In this document: in pieces, positions 23,881-34,955 of the stretch
Layout of the letters: every line of letters starts with the position of its first letter
How positions within the stretch are numbered: position 1 is the stretch's first letter
Assembly: GCA_034440635.1 (NCBI GenBank)
Contig: JAOTON010001078.1
Coordinates: 261,001 to 325,000, forward strand
From: Lepas anatifera
Lineage: Eukaryota > Arthropoda > Thecostraca > Lepadidae
DNA length: 64,000 nt
Direction of reading: 5' to 3'
Position numbers and translations under genes: made by a program
The notes under the pieces: generated by a model
What the model was told of the DNA's origin: nothing
What the model saw: the letters and a program-made list of their open reading frames with translations, nothing else
Databases searched by the model: none

Positions 23881-26800
23881 GATGATTGGGGATTTCGAGT
23901 GACGCCATGAGGACCGCTGCGGGCGCGCTGTGTGGTGACCCAGACCGGCCGTCGAAGGATGCTGACCTCTTCCGCTGACGGACGTCATGAAGGAAAGTGC
24001 GCAGAGCTCGGCTGCCCCGCTGAAGTAGAAGCTTGTTACACACAGTGACGAATTCTTGGTGATTTTCTACGTTTCATTTACATCCGAGATGGTGAATCGA
24101 GACAGTGTAGACATTGCCTCGGACTTCCAGTTGGCTTCAATAGCCTTTGCAATGACAATGCAAACTGGTAGGTAGGTTTTGGAGTGCTCGGGCGAGGAGC
24201 GTGATTTTAAGTTGACAGGGTATATACTGGCCTGTCTCCTCGAATCCTGGGTATCAAATGCACTTAGAGTCTGAGGGTTTAGATCGTGAAGGGATTCGCG
24301 TTTTGGCTTACTGCCTGACCGACCGTGTCATTAACGAGTTATGCACGTCATTACTCGAGAGGTATTAACATTATACAGGAGATTTAGAGCCGGTCACGTA
24401 ACGGATTCATGAATACTTGCGTTATCGCTGGTTACATGCCGCGGGGCGTTTGCGCTGGCTTCTTTGTGAGCAGGGATAAACACGTCCTGGATTGTGATAC
24501 TTGTAGTTTTCGTCATCAGTAACTACTAAGCTCCGTCTCGAGACGACTGGTTTTCTCATCACTCCGCCCTTTCGAGATCGGAGCACGGCACTTATGAAGC
24601 CGCATGGTCCACTAATAGTCCTAAACAACAAATGAGTGCAAGCCATTTACATCGATGTTTCTCAGCCTTGGATAACGCCAACCATTGCATTTCCTCCCCT
24701 GAAGGTTAAGCAAACACACCAAGCGGTAATTGGTTTGCATCCATTTTCATCACCCAAAAGTTAATAAGTCTGTATTGAACGAGCAAAGTTCGCGTGCTTA
24801 AAAACTTTTGCCTCCTCATCGGGACTTAATGAGACCGATGCCTCCGAAACAAGTGTCATTCCCATTGTCTGACTTTCTAATCCAAAACCGTCAGCACCAA
24901 ATTGAACCCCATCATTGTATTGTTAATTGAAGCTGTTCCGACACTGCACAGGAGCAGACATCCATGCTGAGGAGAGCAGGGCATTTTTTAAGGAAAATCA
25001 GTGGGGTGGGGGGGGGTATTTCTTGTGCTGGCCATTATAGTGTCTTTAGGGGATCAAGACCCCATTTGGAGGCGGGGGAGGAGGAGGGGGGGGTAATAAA
25101 ACTTAGAGGCGTCAGTGTTAAAAATGTTTCCTAATTTTTGTATTCTTCCATATTCTAGAGATTATAGATGCTGCCCACGGCTGCCAGTTTTTCGGCGGAG
25201 AAAGGCCAAACTGAGTTAAAAAACGTCCAAAAGGGGCAATTTTTTCACAAAATGGCCAAATAAATACCACAAAACCCAGATTTGAGGCTAAAGCGACCAG
25301 AAAAGCTACCTGTATCACCGTTTAAAACTAATTTTTGACGGTTTGATATTGACTTGACGCAGTATTTTAACACATCACTCATCTAATAGGAAGCCAGCAG
25401 TGCCCTTCCAATCCCACGTGGCCATCAAATGATTTTATCCACAGAACCAGAAAATGTTTTATCGTCATCAATTATCTTGGTCACACCACTCCCCGCTAAC
25501 ATTTAATATTTTTCATGTTTTTCCAACTGTGAATTGTATGATCTTGAACAGCGGTGGATCTAAGATTTTGATAATTTGGGAGGGCGGAGCCTCAGAGGAT
25601 GCACTTTGCCGCCAACTTTTCACCCAAAGGGCGCTTACAGTATTGCATGCCTGGCATCCGGTTTTCGGTGGCAGTTATTTTTGTGGATCGTATTTTTACA
25701 AATTTCTGTCCCTCCCTCTCACAACCATACTAGTTTTTTCTGCTGTTTCTTTTCTTTTTTGGTGTCGGAACATCTTTTCAAGAGGAGAAAAGGCCAAAAA
25801 GAAGTCATATTTACACAAGGGAAAAACCAAAAATAGCCTAGATCCCAGCTACTAGAAAAGGGCCAAAAAATGTCAGATTCCAGGAATGTACCAACAGCAA
25901 AAATCGCAGGGCCAGACACGACAAAAAGAAAAAAACGAGATATTTGACCGATAAACTATATTCTTATTTTTCCTAATGAGTGTGGCAAGGTAAGTAAATT
26001 CCTAAAATATCGAACGCAAGTGGTTTATACTCTAAATTGAGACAAGCTTTTACGTGTATACATACCTACTATGACGTGTGGATGTTGCTGTCAAAATCAT
26101 ATTGGGAATGTCGTGCAAAAACCAGTTAGTAATTTTGGGGCTTATCGACGCACTATCTATCAGGGTCATATGGCGTCTCTAACTCTTTCCCTGTTGGAAA
26201 TGTTTATCGGGAGCCAGTTTGATGATTCTCACGAATGGGTGTGGCCGAATGTATGATTTATCCCAATTTTCAACATCAATGAATGGATGAGAAAGGCCAA
26301 GTCCTAACAACTTATCAACTTTACAGAAAAAGAATGTATGCAGTAATCTCACTATAGGTTTACGAGTTTACGTACTCTTTAGAGTTTACGTACTCCCACC
26401 ACAATAATAAACAAATAGGCTGAGCACTTCATACCGCCACACCAGCAAACAGTCTGACGCGCTTTGACTAAACCGTGTCCCGCCTAATCCACGAACGAGC
26501 GCCGACAACTCACCACTGGCCACGTATGAAATAAGAGCAACGTCATCATCATCATAGTTGGGGTTTGGGGGCGCCGATATCATAGGTCATATGGCGCCCA
26601 TGAGAGCATCATGCAATCCCACGGTTCTGGCTGGGACGTGGGATACTGAACGGAAATGGAACACGATGTTTGATTGGTTGTAGGCTATCTCCAGCGTTGG
26701 GATTAGTTGGGGCTGCTTTGCCGGGATTTCCGTAACTACGCACTCTGTTTCGTTTTTGCACGATGGAGTAGACAGCTACTGGTGGAAATATGTTGACACA

Positions 26801-27480
26801 ATTTTGGACTGTCAATTTGGGACGAGCAATAGAACAAAACATTATTATTAGGTGGTGTTTTTTGTTTTCGTTAGGCGAGTTTGCGTTTGTTCAATTTAAA
26901 TTTCTTGTCTATCGAAGCCGTTTCACTGGGGGGCAATTTCCGGGCAATGGGGGGCATTTGGCTGACTGGGGGGGCAAATGCCCCAGTTAACATGTTAAAA
27001 ATGGCCTGGAGGAGAGGCAATGTCATGTGTTATCCGCGCGGCTGGGCCTGCCAGCCGCCGCTCAGGGTGCCATCTGCTGCAGACAGCGGTCGGACGATGG
27101 TCTCACGATCCCTGAGGTGCGAGTTCACGACCCACCAGTTGGTTGCATTTCTATCACCACCAGAGCAGTGGCAGATGCTTACATTATGACCACACCCTGC
27201 AACCATTGCAGTGAACGGGTCGGAACTCTCCTCCCTCTCAAATTTCAGCTGGAAATCCAATAACGAATTTTTACTCTCCCTCCCCCAAAAAATGTGTCCA
27301 AAGGGATTCATGACAAATCATAGTTCTGCCAATGGAAGGCAAAAAGCCGTAAGTCCAAAAACCTGCTATTTAAAGAAGCAAACAAACTGAAACACGCTGT
27401 AACTTCAACTGGCTTAGGACTAGGAGCGTGATGCCGTACATCAGGGTGAACGCAGCGCAATGCTACGTCCAATGGAAGCC
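23881..27480. other. No supported gene
   Basis: A CpG-richer patch lies at 23890-24020 and a G-rich patch at 25005-25095. The open frames are short and unrecognised. The plus frame 25454-25855 is T-rich and hydrophobic by composition only. Confidence 0.35.
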
Positions 27481-27540
27481 AACACAATATGAAAATATTT
27501 TTTATCTCCGAAATTGCGATATTTAACAAAAATGTGATTT

Positions 27541-27640
27541 GCCATCCCTTAAATAATCATAGTGGTGCCTCTGTCGTAGGCAAAAGCCATTTCCATCCCT
27601 TAAATAATCCTAGTGGTGCCTCTGTCGCAGGCAAAAACCA
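27541..27640. repeat. Direct tandem duplication, about 50 bp x 2
   Basis: The phrase ccatcccttaaataatc, then tagtggtgcctctgtcg, then aggcaaaa occurs twice back to back with three or four differences. Confidence 0.85.
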
Positions 27641-28000
27641 TGTAGCCATCCAAAAAGCCGTAACTCCGGATTCCATTCATCGCGTTATCAGGCAAATGGC
27701 CGGAACTCGGTCAGGTAGTATAATACAATTCAAAGTGATGAATCCGGGTCATATTGGACAACACCCATTTTGAAAGTTCGACAAACAGCAAAAATTCAAT
27801 AGTCAGGTTGAAAGCAGGCCACTTGATTTTTCCCAGCATTGCTCAAAACATGGATTCAAATTTATGAAACTGGCAGATTACCTGTGATATTGTTCACCAA
27901 TCCACTGCATGACCCGCCTACTTCGGAGTTCAATTGAACTGTGCCGTTTCCCCCATTGAACCCGACAGACCTCGTACTTTGGCCACCTTCTGCTGAGACC

Positions 28001-28849
28001 TTAACACGCGCATTGACGGGGGGCGGGTACCCGCCCCCCCTCGGGTTTTTCGGAGATAGCAGAAAAACGGTGGCGCGTAGCGCCGCCGTACTTGGCATAT
28101 CTTTTTCCTCATCATTTTTACAACTTCTGTGAAAATTTTAGGGTTAGGTCATCTCAGGTCAGGTCACCAGCACAGGTCAAGTGACCCGACCTCAAAAAAA
28201 GTTTAAGATAGGATAAGTCGGAGCAGGGTGAACTTATCCGATTGAAACTCATATCACATAATGGCCCCACCGAGTTCACTACAATATGTTCCGGTATTTT
28301 TGATATCGATGACCTAAGGTCAGGTACGAGGCATGACCTCTCCATTGGAAATACATGGGAAAAATTGTTTTTACGGAATAACTCAGTAACGGATGGTGAT
28401 GGAGCAATTATTTTAGATGCATTAGACTCGCCTGGACTTTGCGGTTCTAATGATATGCATTTTATATAATTTGACCCTGACCTGACCTCAGGTCAGGTAA
28501 AATCCTTGATTTGACCTAGCAAGGTCAAATTATATATCATTCGATTCGGCTTTCTGAGAGGATTCATATGGTTCCAGTCGTTTTTCTCTATCTTTACTTG
28601 TTAAGATGTAAAGGCCGAAAAACTTAATTTACATGTTATCCCTATTACGGCATGTTTTGCCCTCTCGTGACCTTAAATGTGACCTGAGAAAAAAATGGTG
28701 CAAATGTTTTCGATGGAGAAATGGATGGGCAACCCAATGCCGTTTACCGTTTTTCGCTACCTACCGTGGTTCTCGAGATCTTAGGGGGGCGGGTACCCGC
28801 CCCCCGTCAAAGCGAAGGTGGCTCAGACCCCCGTCAATGCGCGTGTTAA
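28001..28849. mobile_element. TTAA-flanked MITE, family A copy 3, inverted
   Basis: TTAA at 28001 and at 28846 bound an element with cacgcgcattgacgggg termini. It is collinear with 2028-2869 in reverse orientation. It has the same AGGTCA-rich interior, and the GCGGCG hairpin is now at the left. Confidence 0.85.
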
Positions 28850-28857
28850 GAATGCGT

Positions 28858-28965
28858 TTATACCCTAGGACAAGTGGTAGGGCGCGCTCCTGGACTGCTT
28901 CCAGCTTGTCTTTGTTGATGCCTCGCGCGTTTTGCCGCCTCGCTGGTACAGTTCGTGGGTTGCAA
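28858..28965 (-). pseudogene. Short LINE reverse transcriptase C-terminal fragment
   Basis: The minus-strand reading includes INKDKLEAVQERALPLVLGY, matching the conserved 'LE.VQ.RA..lv.gY' motif near the C-terminus of Jockey/CR1-like reverse transcriptases. It starts a few bases beyond the TTAA of the adjacent MITE, which suggests the MITE landed in a LINE remnant. The fragment is under 40 codons. Confidence 0.45.
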
Positions 28966-29227
28966 CTAGTCTCCATTATGTCGAACACTCCACGTCGGCG
29001 ACGAGCGGTTCGTTTTTACCACGGATGATGGATTCACCTCGCCCGACATCAATCACATCAATTCCGACAGAAAGGGGCGCATGTCAAACTCACCCACGCT
29101 TTCAGCTTGCTCAGACTTCACCGCTCCCCACGTCTACAGAGTCCTCCCGGTCTCAGTTCAGTCACCGCTGTCCGACAACTCCGAGTCTCGTTTTGAAATC
29201 CGTCATATCCCACACACTCTTTGCTTT

Positions 29228-30246
29228 TTAACACGCGCCCCGCTGGTACTGGCATGAGGCGCCCCGCTGGGGGGGCGTTTTTCGCCCCCCTCCGTATCTC
29301 ATTTCCCAGGAAAGCTATAGAAAAATTACGGGCGGCGTTCGAAAGCTCTTGACGAGACGAAGAGAAATTATTCAGAACATTTTTATGTCAGGTCAATATT
29401 GAGGTCAGCATAGGTCAAAGAAGGTTCCATAGGCTTACAATAGGGCAGTGTACGTTTCCTCCTCTAGATATTTACTCAGGGAAAGCTAGAGCAAATATTT
29501 ATGCATCATTGGATTCCTCTCATCGTGACAAATCGAACGGTGTATGATATGACCTTACTAGCTCAAATTGTTAAAATGACCTGACCTTGAGCTAGGTCAG
29601 GGTCACAGGGTGACCTGGTATGGTCATGTTGCATATCAATCGACTCCCCGTGACAACATAAGCACAATGCAAGCAAAATAAGAGCTTTATATCGATTAAA
29701 TGAGAAGTAATTGGCAAAACAATCACTGTATGCTCCTGTGACCTGGCATGACCTTTGAGAGATCAGATGGTCAAAAACTCAACTTTATCGTCAAGATCGT
29801 GGTAAGAATACACGGTGTGAGGATTTTTAGCTTTATCTATCCCGTATTTACTGAAAACGAGCCCTTTCAATTTTTTCAACATAGACTTATAATGGGGTGA
29901 CCAAAAAATTGACCCCATCTTAGGTCAACAATATCAAAATTCCGAGATAGCAGATTTTTAGACCCTAATGACCTCATCATATTGTGAAAGTTTCAAGCTG
30001 GTCGGTTGGAAGATGTTCCTTAGGCGCCGCTTCAAACTCGTGAATTTAGGTTTTTAGGTCGAGTCACTTGACCTTGGATAGCTCTTTGACCTGACATGAC
30101 CTGACCTAAACAAACTTGGTCAGATGCGTAAAATTGATCAGGGATAAGGTACTGTAAGTTTCTTTGCTCTGCGTCTCTTCGTTTTTGCGTTATGTGGGGA
30201 AAACCAGGAGGGGGCGAATTTCGCCACCCAGCGGGGCGCGTGTTAC
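29228..30246. mobile_element. TTAA-type MITE, family D (1019 bp)
   Basis: It begins TTAACACGCGCCCCGCTGG and ends ccagcggggcgcgtgTTAC, so one flank has a TTAA to TTAC change. The terminus is related to family A (ACACGCGC), but the interior is its own and again rich in GGTCA hexamers. No transposase. Confidence 0.75.
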
Positions 30247-30336
30247 TGGTTTGTTGCATGCATGCTGCACGGCATTCTCCGGCATTACTGTGTGCCCTTT
30301 CTGCAGTAATTTCATGGTTAATTTGCTGCGCTTTAT

Positions 30337-31134
30337 TCACGTCCTTTCGGCGGACTGGCTTGATGAAGGCGGTGATGAGTGCCCAGTTTTATTTTGGGCA
30401 GAGAAGTTATCCATCCAGATAATTACGTGTTCAGCGACTCGATAGACCTCGAGAAATCTGGAGGATAGGCCGACCGGCGAAAATGTCTCGGTACAGACCA
30501 CCACACCAGATGTGAACACACATTCTTTGTGACTGTAGTGATGGGAGAAGGAAGATTCTCATATGTCTGCAGACAACACTACGTCCCCGGGCATCCACTG
30601 TCGCTCCGCGTCCTGTTTGTATGCCTCCCTCGCTTGATCTCAGAGAGCACTCTGCTGTGTAACGGGTGCATCCCTGGCATTCCCCGTCAGATGGGCACGA
30701 GCGCATGTGACATGGTTTGGATTCTGAGCACTCCTCTCCACTCAGGCGAGAGAATGTCATGTTCCTTTCATCCGCCTTTCGGCAAAACGTGTTGTAGGAA
30801 TATATGGAGTTTTCTTGAACAGTTCTGCCCGCAGATACCGCAGATTAGGGGCGTGCAAGATCGATAATGGGGGGGTCTGCGGCTTGTCTGCCATTCCATG
30901 GCGCTCAATCAGTTCACGACTGAGGTTGCTGGTCGCCTCCCGGCGTCCATGCATATATGAGGGCACAGTCATATCGGGACCTACTACCTTGAGCACAGCG
31001 CTATCGTCTCCAGGTCCGATCTCCATCGATACCAGGCTAAAGACTTTACGTACAGCTACAGCCTTGCCATCTGGGCCCGAAGGATGCCTTGTCGTTGTCT
31101 GGTCTGGCCTTTCCAGACATACCTTCGATAACAT
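30337..31134 (-). pseudogene. Decayed transposon-associated gene resembling the DUF7869 family
   Basis: Three minus-strand frames carry parts of one protein. The 5' part (about 31134-30757) is open for 125 codons. A middle part holds a Cys-rich stretch and FLLPSLQSQ. The 3' part reads VFTSGVVV, then TETFSPVGLSS, then VIIWMDNFSAQNK. That last motif corresponds to 'W.DNC..QNKNW' of an uncharacterised, probably RNase H-fold family often found beside mobile elements in invertebrates. At least two frameshifts and one stop separate the parts, so it is a pseudogene. The Cys of DNC is Phe here. It runs divergently from the tyrosine recombinase at 31444, with an inverted repeat between them. The family name is from memory of the motif only. 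Confidence 0.5.
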
Positions 31135-31252
31135 TTACGTCTGCCACTGCCGACGGCCAGTCCCTCCTCCATCATGGGTCCTGCAACCACGGCAACCATA
31201 CTGCCACAATTTTTTCCAGAAAACATACTACACTGGGCTCGTTAATATATAT

Positions 31253-31392
31253 TACTGCACGGGGCTCGGAAGGTAAATTGATATAAACCGAGGTTGGTTG
31301 AAATTTCCGGCACGCGGCCGAAGGCCAAGTGCCGGAGATTTCAACCAACCGAGGTTTTGATCAATTTACGCCGAGCCTCAAGTGCAGTAGTA
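31253..31392. repeat. Inverted repeat, arms about 60 bp, between two divergent genes
   Basis: The left arm (31253-31315, tactgcac ... ggttggttgaaatttccggc) is matched in reverse by the right arm (31331-31392, gccggagatttcaaccaacc ... gtgcagta), around a spacer gcggccgaaggccaa that is itself partly self-complementary. The arms differ at several positions and by small indels. Confidence 0.8.
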
Positions 31393-31443
31393 TTTTTACT
31401 ACAGCCCGTACGTTTGTAGGCTTAGTTTGAAAGTAGACATATC

Positions 31444-32695
31444 ATGAGTGTCCCTCGTTTTCACTTAGCAGAAGATATAATGAATGAGGTGAATGACACG
31501 GTAAAAAAGATCGAAAGAGACACGCTGAAAGCCGTCGAAGAGACAACAAGTAAAGAAACAATACTAAAGACTAACTTCTGGATCAATCAATTGAAAGAAG
31601 AATCCTTTTCACTGGGATTTGGACGGGATCTGCTCAGCCTTCCCGAAAATGAACTGAATGCAGTACTTGCCAGCTTTTTTGCTTACGATGAAACGAAAGG
31701 ATGGAAAGGATTATGAAGTATCATCCATCCAAAATATGTACTGCCTGACCCTAAAGTACTTTAGGGAAAATAACTACCCTAGTGATTTGGAAAGTCATCC
31801 AGTATTCAAAGGAAGCAGGGATGCAAAAAGCGCAAAACTGAAAAAACGCAAACTGCTTGGACAAGGAAATAGGCCCAACAGGTCAGAGTCGATAACGTTT
31901 GATGAGGAAGATCAGCTTTGGCAATCTGGTCAGCTGGGATATGAAAATCCCATGTCCGTGCTCAGGACGATTTGGTTGTACCTGACGATGCTGTTTGGTC
32001 TGCGAGGACGTCATGAAGCCCGCCAGATGCGCTGGGGAGACGTCAAGGTAGAAGCAGATGCGAGTGGAAGGCGGTAATTAAAATTCATGGAACGCCTCAC
32101 CAAGACCCGCACTGGAGAGGGTCAATCAAGAGCCTTTATTCCAAAGGCATTCGAGAGCCAAGCAGCAGGGGATGGCCGTTGCCCCGTCCAGGCATACGAA
32201 GAGTATGCAAAGCGCCGTCCTCCTGTTTCTTGTGTAGACGACGCGCCGTTTTTTCTTGCGATCAACCACCAGAGGAAGAGCGACAACCCGATCTGGTTTT
32301 CCAACGCGCCTCTTGGTGTCAACAAACTCGGAAGCTTACTGGCCTCTGGATGTCATGCAGCGGGCATCAAGGGCAAAAAAACCAACCACAGTGCCAGAAA
32401 GACGGCGATACAGCGCACTTTGGATGCCGGTTGCCCACCCGCCTACGTGGCTCAAATGAGCGGGCATAAGTCTGTATCAAGTCTCGCCAACTATACTGAC
32501 GCGACAGTTGACGTCCAAAGGGCAATGTCGCTGAGCATCCTCGAAGGGGCGCCTTTCGAAATCGAGCAACGCAACAAGAGGCAGAAAGTTGCATTGGAGA
32601 GCTCCTCTGACGACGGCAAGATCCCAGTCAATTTTCGCGCTTTGGGACAACTTGTCTTTAACAACTGTTCCGGCATCACCATCAACATGAAGTGA
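31444..32695 (+). pseudogene. Crypton-like tyrosine recombinase, frameshifted
   Basis: A tyrosine recombinase cuts and rejoins DNA through a covalent tyrosine link. It is the only enzyme most Crypton elements need. The first 90 codons (31444-31716) look like the N-terminal helical domain. The frame then shifts near 31690 into 31658-32695, where one in-frame TAA (32075-32077) interrupts it. All hallmark residues remain. The first Arg is in LFGLRGRHE (about 32000). The box HSARKT (32387-32404), SGHKS (32458-32472) and the nucleophile in NYTD (Tyr at 32492-32494) follow. The C-terminal tail is basic (RNKRQK). The ATG at 31444 sits 50 bases beyond the inverted repeat at 31253-31392. The two lesions suggest an inactive copy. 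Assignment to Crypton rather than DIRS rests on the DUF3504-like sequence and the absence of a nearby related reverse transcriptase. Confidence 0.8.
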
Positions 32696-32792
32696 TAAGG
32701 TATCTGTGTTTTGTCTAATGCGTCAGGCGGCAATCGCCGGACTTAGTCTGGTATTGAAGATTACTGCCAAGATGTAGTAATGATTGCATTTA

Positions 32793-32870
32793 TGATTATT
32801 ATTATGTGTTGTTCTGTGCACCGCACTCCAATGATTGTTATTATGTGTTGTTCTGTGCACCGCCTCCAAG
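32793..32870. repeat. Tandem duplication, about 38 bp x 2
   Basis: The phrase ttattatgtgttgttctgtg followed by caccgc occurs twice back to back just downstream of the recombinase stop. Confidence 0.85.
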
Positions 32871-33049
32871 ACCAGCCTGTTGGAATACACGCGAGAAGTC
32901 AAGATTACTTTACTTTATAAGGTTAGTCAACTAGAGAATTTTAGGTGCCCCAATCGACGTCATCACGGCGAGAAGTGTTCCTGCTCTTTTCATCACTGCC
33001 TTGGTCACCCGTGCAGTAAAGCCGTGCAGTAAAAAGTTTTCCGGCACGG

Positions 33050-33063
33050 CTTGATTTGAACCA
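33050..33063 (+). repeat. Target-site duplication, left copy
   Basis: The 14 bases cttgatttgaacca recur exactly at 39984-39997, flanking the LINE. Confidence 0.85.
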
Positions 33064-33401
33064 GACGAACCAGACCTCGTGGCGAACGGACGTGCAGGAT
33101 TGTCGCTCCACGTGGTGCCCCCATTGTTTCGTTTTGGTTTAGTGTTTTCCAAAGTTTTTTTCGATCGGTGATCGTGATGGGTTGAATGCGGATAGGTATA
33201 TTTCTCTTCTTTGGTTTCGTTGGTGTGTATTTTGAGTGTTTTTTTCTTGCTTCCGGTGGGTGAACTCCTTCGTTTTTTCTCGCCACGCGGGTGGTGGGTG
33301 TTGCACGCCGCCATCTTTGATTTCTAGGTAGGGTATATTTGTTTTTTTTTTTTTGACCACAGCTTATTTCCCTTGGTGTCTGCTCTTAGGACCTCGCCAT
33401 T

Positions 33402-34955
33402 ATGGCGGGGCGGCCTCTTAAAAGGAAGGCTAGAGATATTACGGAGGAATGTTTTGGTGACACGATGACTGGAGGGAGCAAAAGACAGGGATCTTTCCTG
33501 TTGCTTGAGCTCGAGTCGGGAGCCCCTGTAAAGAGCAAGGGCTGGCCCTGGATACAGGCCTGTTTGAGGGGTGTGTTGGGAGATGAGAAGGCGGAGAAGG
33601 TGAGTTTCCTGGATGAAAAACTTCTGATCAGAACCAAAGATAGCGTTCAAACCGAGAAGTTGATGAGGGTAAAGAAATTTGCGGATTTGGCAGTCAAGGT
33701 ACAGAAGCACGAAAAGTTGAACGAGAGTAAGGGCACAATTTATGCGGAGGATCTGAAGGAGTTAGACGAGAGCGAAGTTGTAGAGGGACTGAGGGAGCAT
33801 GGTGTGAAGGAGGCAAAGCAGGTGTGGAAAAGGATGGGGACAAGGCTGATCAAGACACCAGCCTTTGTCCTCACCTTTGACCTCATGGTTCCACCAGAGA
33901 AAATTGAAATGGACTATGTTTCATACACAGTGAGACGATCATACCCAAGGCCCCGCCAGTGCTTGGCCTGTGGTAAGTTAGGGGCACACTTACCACATGT
34001 GCAGGGCGGCCCCAACATGCCTACGATGTGGAGACCCCAAACATGGTTCAGGCACCCTGTCATGTATGATGAAATGTGTAAACTGTGGAGGAACTGACCA
34101 TGTGTCTCTCAATAGTGTGTGTCCGCGATTCAGGGAGGAGAAGGAGGTTGTCAAAGTAAAGATGGACAAGGGTATTTCTTACCCAGAGGCAAGGCAGCAG
34201 GTGATGCAAAGAATAGGAAGAGATAACTCGATGACTACATCATTTGCAGCAGTGGCAGCGAAAAGTGCTGCAAGTACAGGACTAGGCAGTGTAGGTGACC
34301 GATTGGAAAAAGTTGAAAAGTGTTTGATGACGGTTGTGGAGTTGCTGACCAAGCTGACACAGGACAAGGTAGCTGAGAAGGCAGGTAGCGAAGATAGGCG
34401 AGAGAAAACGGTTGTGCAGGTACAGGGAAAGAACAACGAAGGGGTGTGTGTGTTGGTAACCAGAGGATGAGTAGGGAAGCAGTGGTAAGACAGGACATAG
34501 ACAAGGGTGATGCAGCAAATCACAGCAATCACGTAGAGGTGGAGCAGGGTTGTGATGACCCAGTGGTAAGGGACAACCCTGTGGCCAGGGACGAAGCACC
34601 TGGTTTCTGGCAGGTGGTTAAGAGCCCACGAGGGAAACGTAGAGGACGGGGCCAGGGGGGGCACAGTAGCTGTGTTCCTGAGGCCTCTCAGGCACTTGGC
34701 TATAGTGATACCTCTGGACCTCAGTACTTTTCAGCGCAAACCCTGGAGGAGCTTAAAAAATGCAGGAAGAGGAGATCTACAATACTTGACCCAACATACA
34801 CTGAAAGAATACTCGGGAAACCAATTTGCATCCATGAACCTGTGGTGGCACATTTACATTTTTGTTCTGGCACTTTTTTCTTTCTCCAGTACATTCCGAA
34901 TGGTTCTGCTTTGGTTTATACTTGGTTTTTTCAAGGTTATTTCTGTTCATTCTGA
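33402..34955 (+). pseudogene. LINE ORF1 (gag-like, zinc knuckles), two compensating frameshifts
   Basis: ORF1 proteins of I-type elements bind the element RNA in the cytoplasm. The start ATG at 33402 has a good context (attatggcg). An N-terminal basic and charged domain runs to about codon 190. Three knuckles follow: CLACGKLG (33961 on), CLRCGDPKHGSGTLSC, and CVNCGGTDHVSLNSVC ending at about 34122. An extra G in 'ttaggggcaca' near 33985 moves the frame inside knuckle 1, and a second indel near 34450 restores it. Downstream is a short amphipathic stretch (VGDRLEKVEKCLMTVVELL) and a basic tail (SPRGKRRGRG). The frame stops at 34953-34955, about 1 kb before ORF2. Confidence 0.75.

Noticed and set aside
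25454..25855. 133-codon hydrophobic plus-strand protein
   Set aside because: T-rich composition explains the hydrophobic residues. No motif or start context supports it.
27335..27355. Shared ggcaaaaagccgta phrase with 44289-44360 as an element
   Set aside because: The match is too short and no termini or flanking similarity were found.
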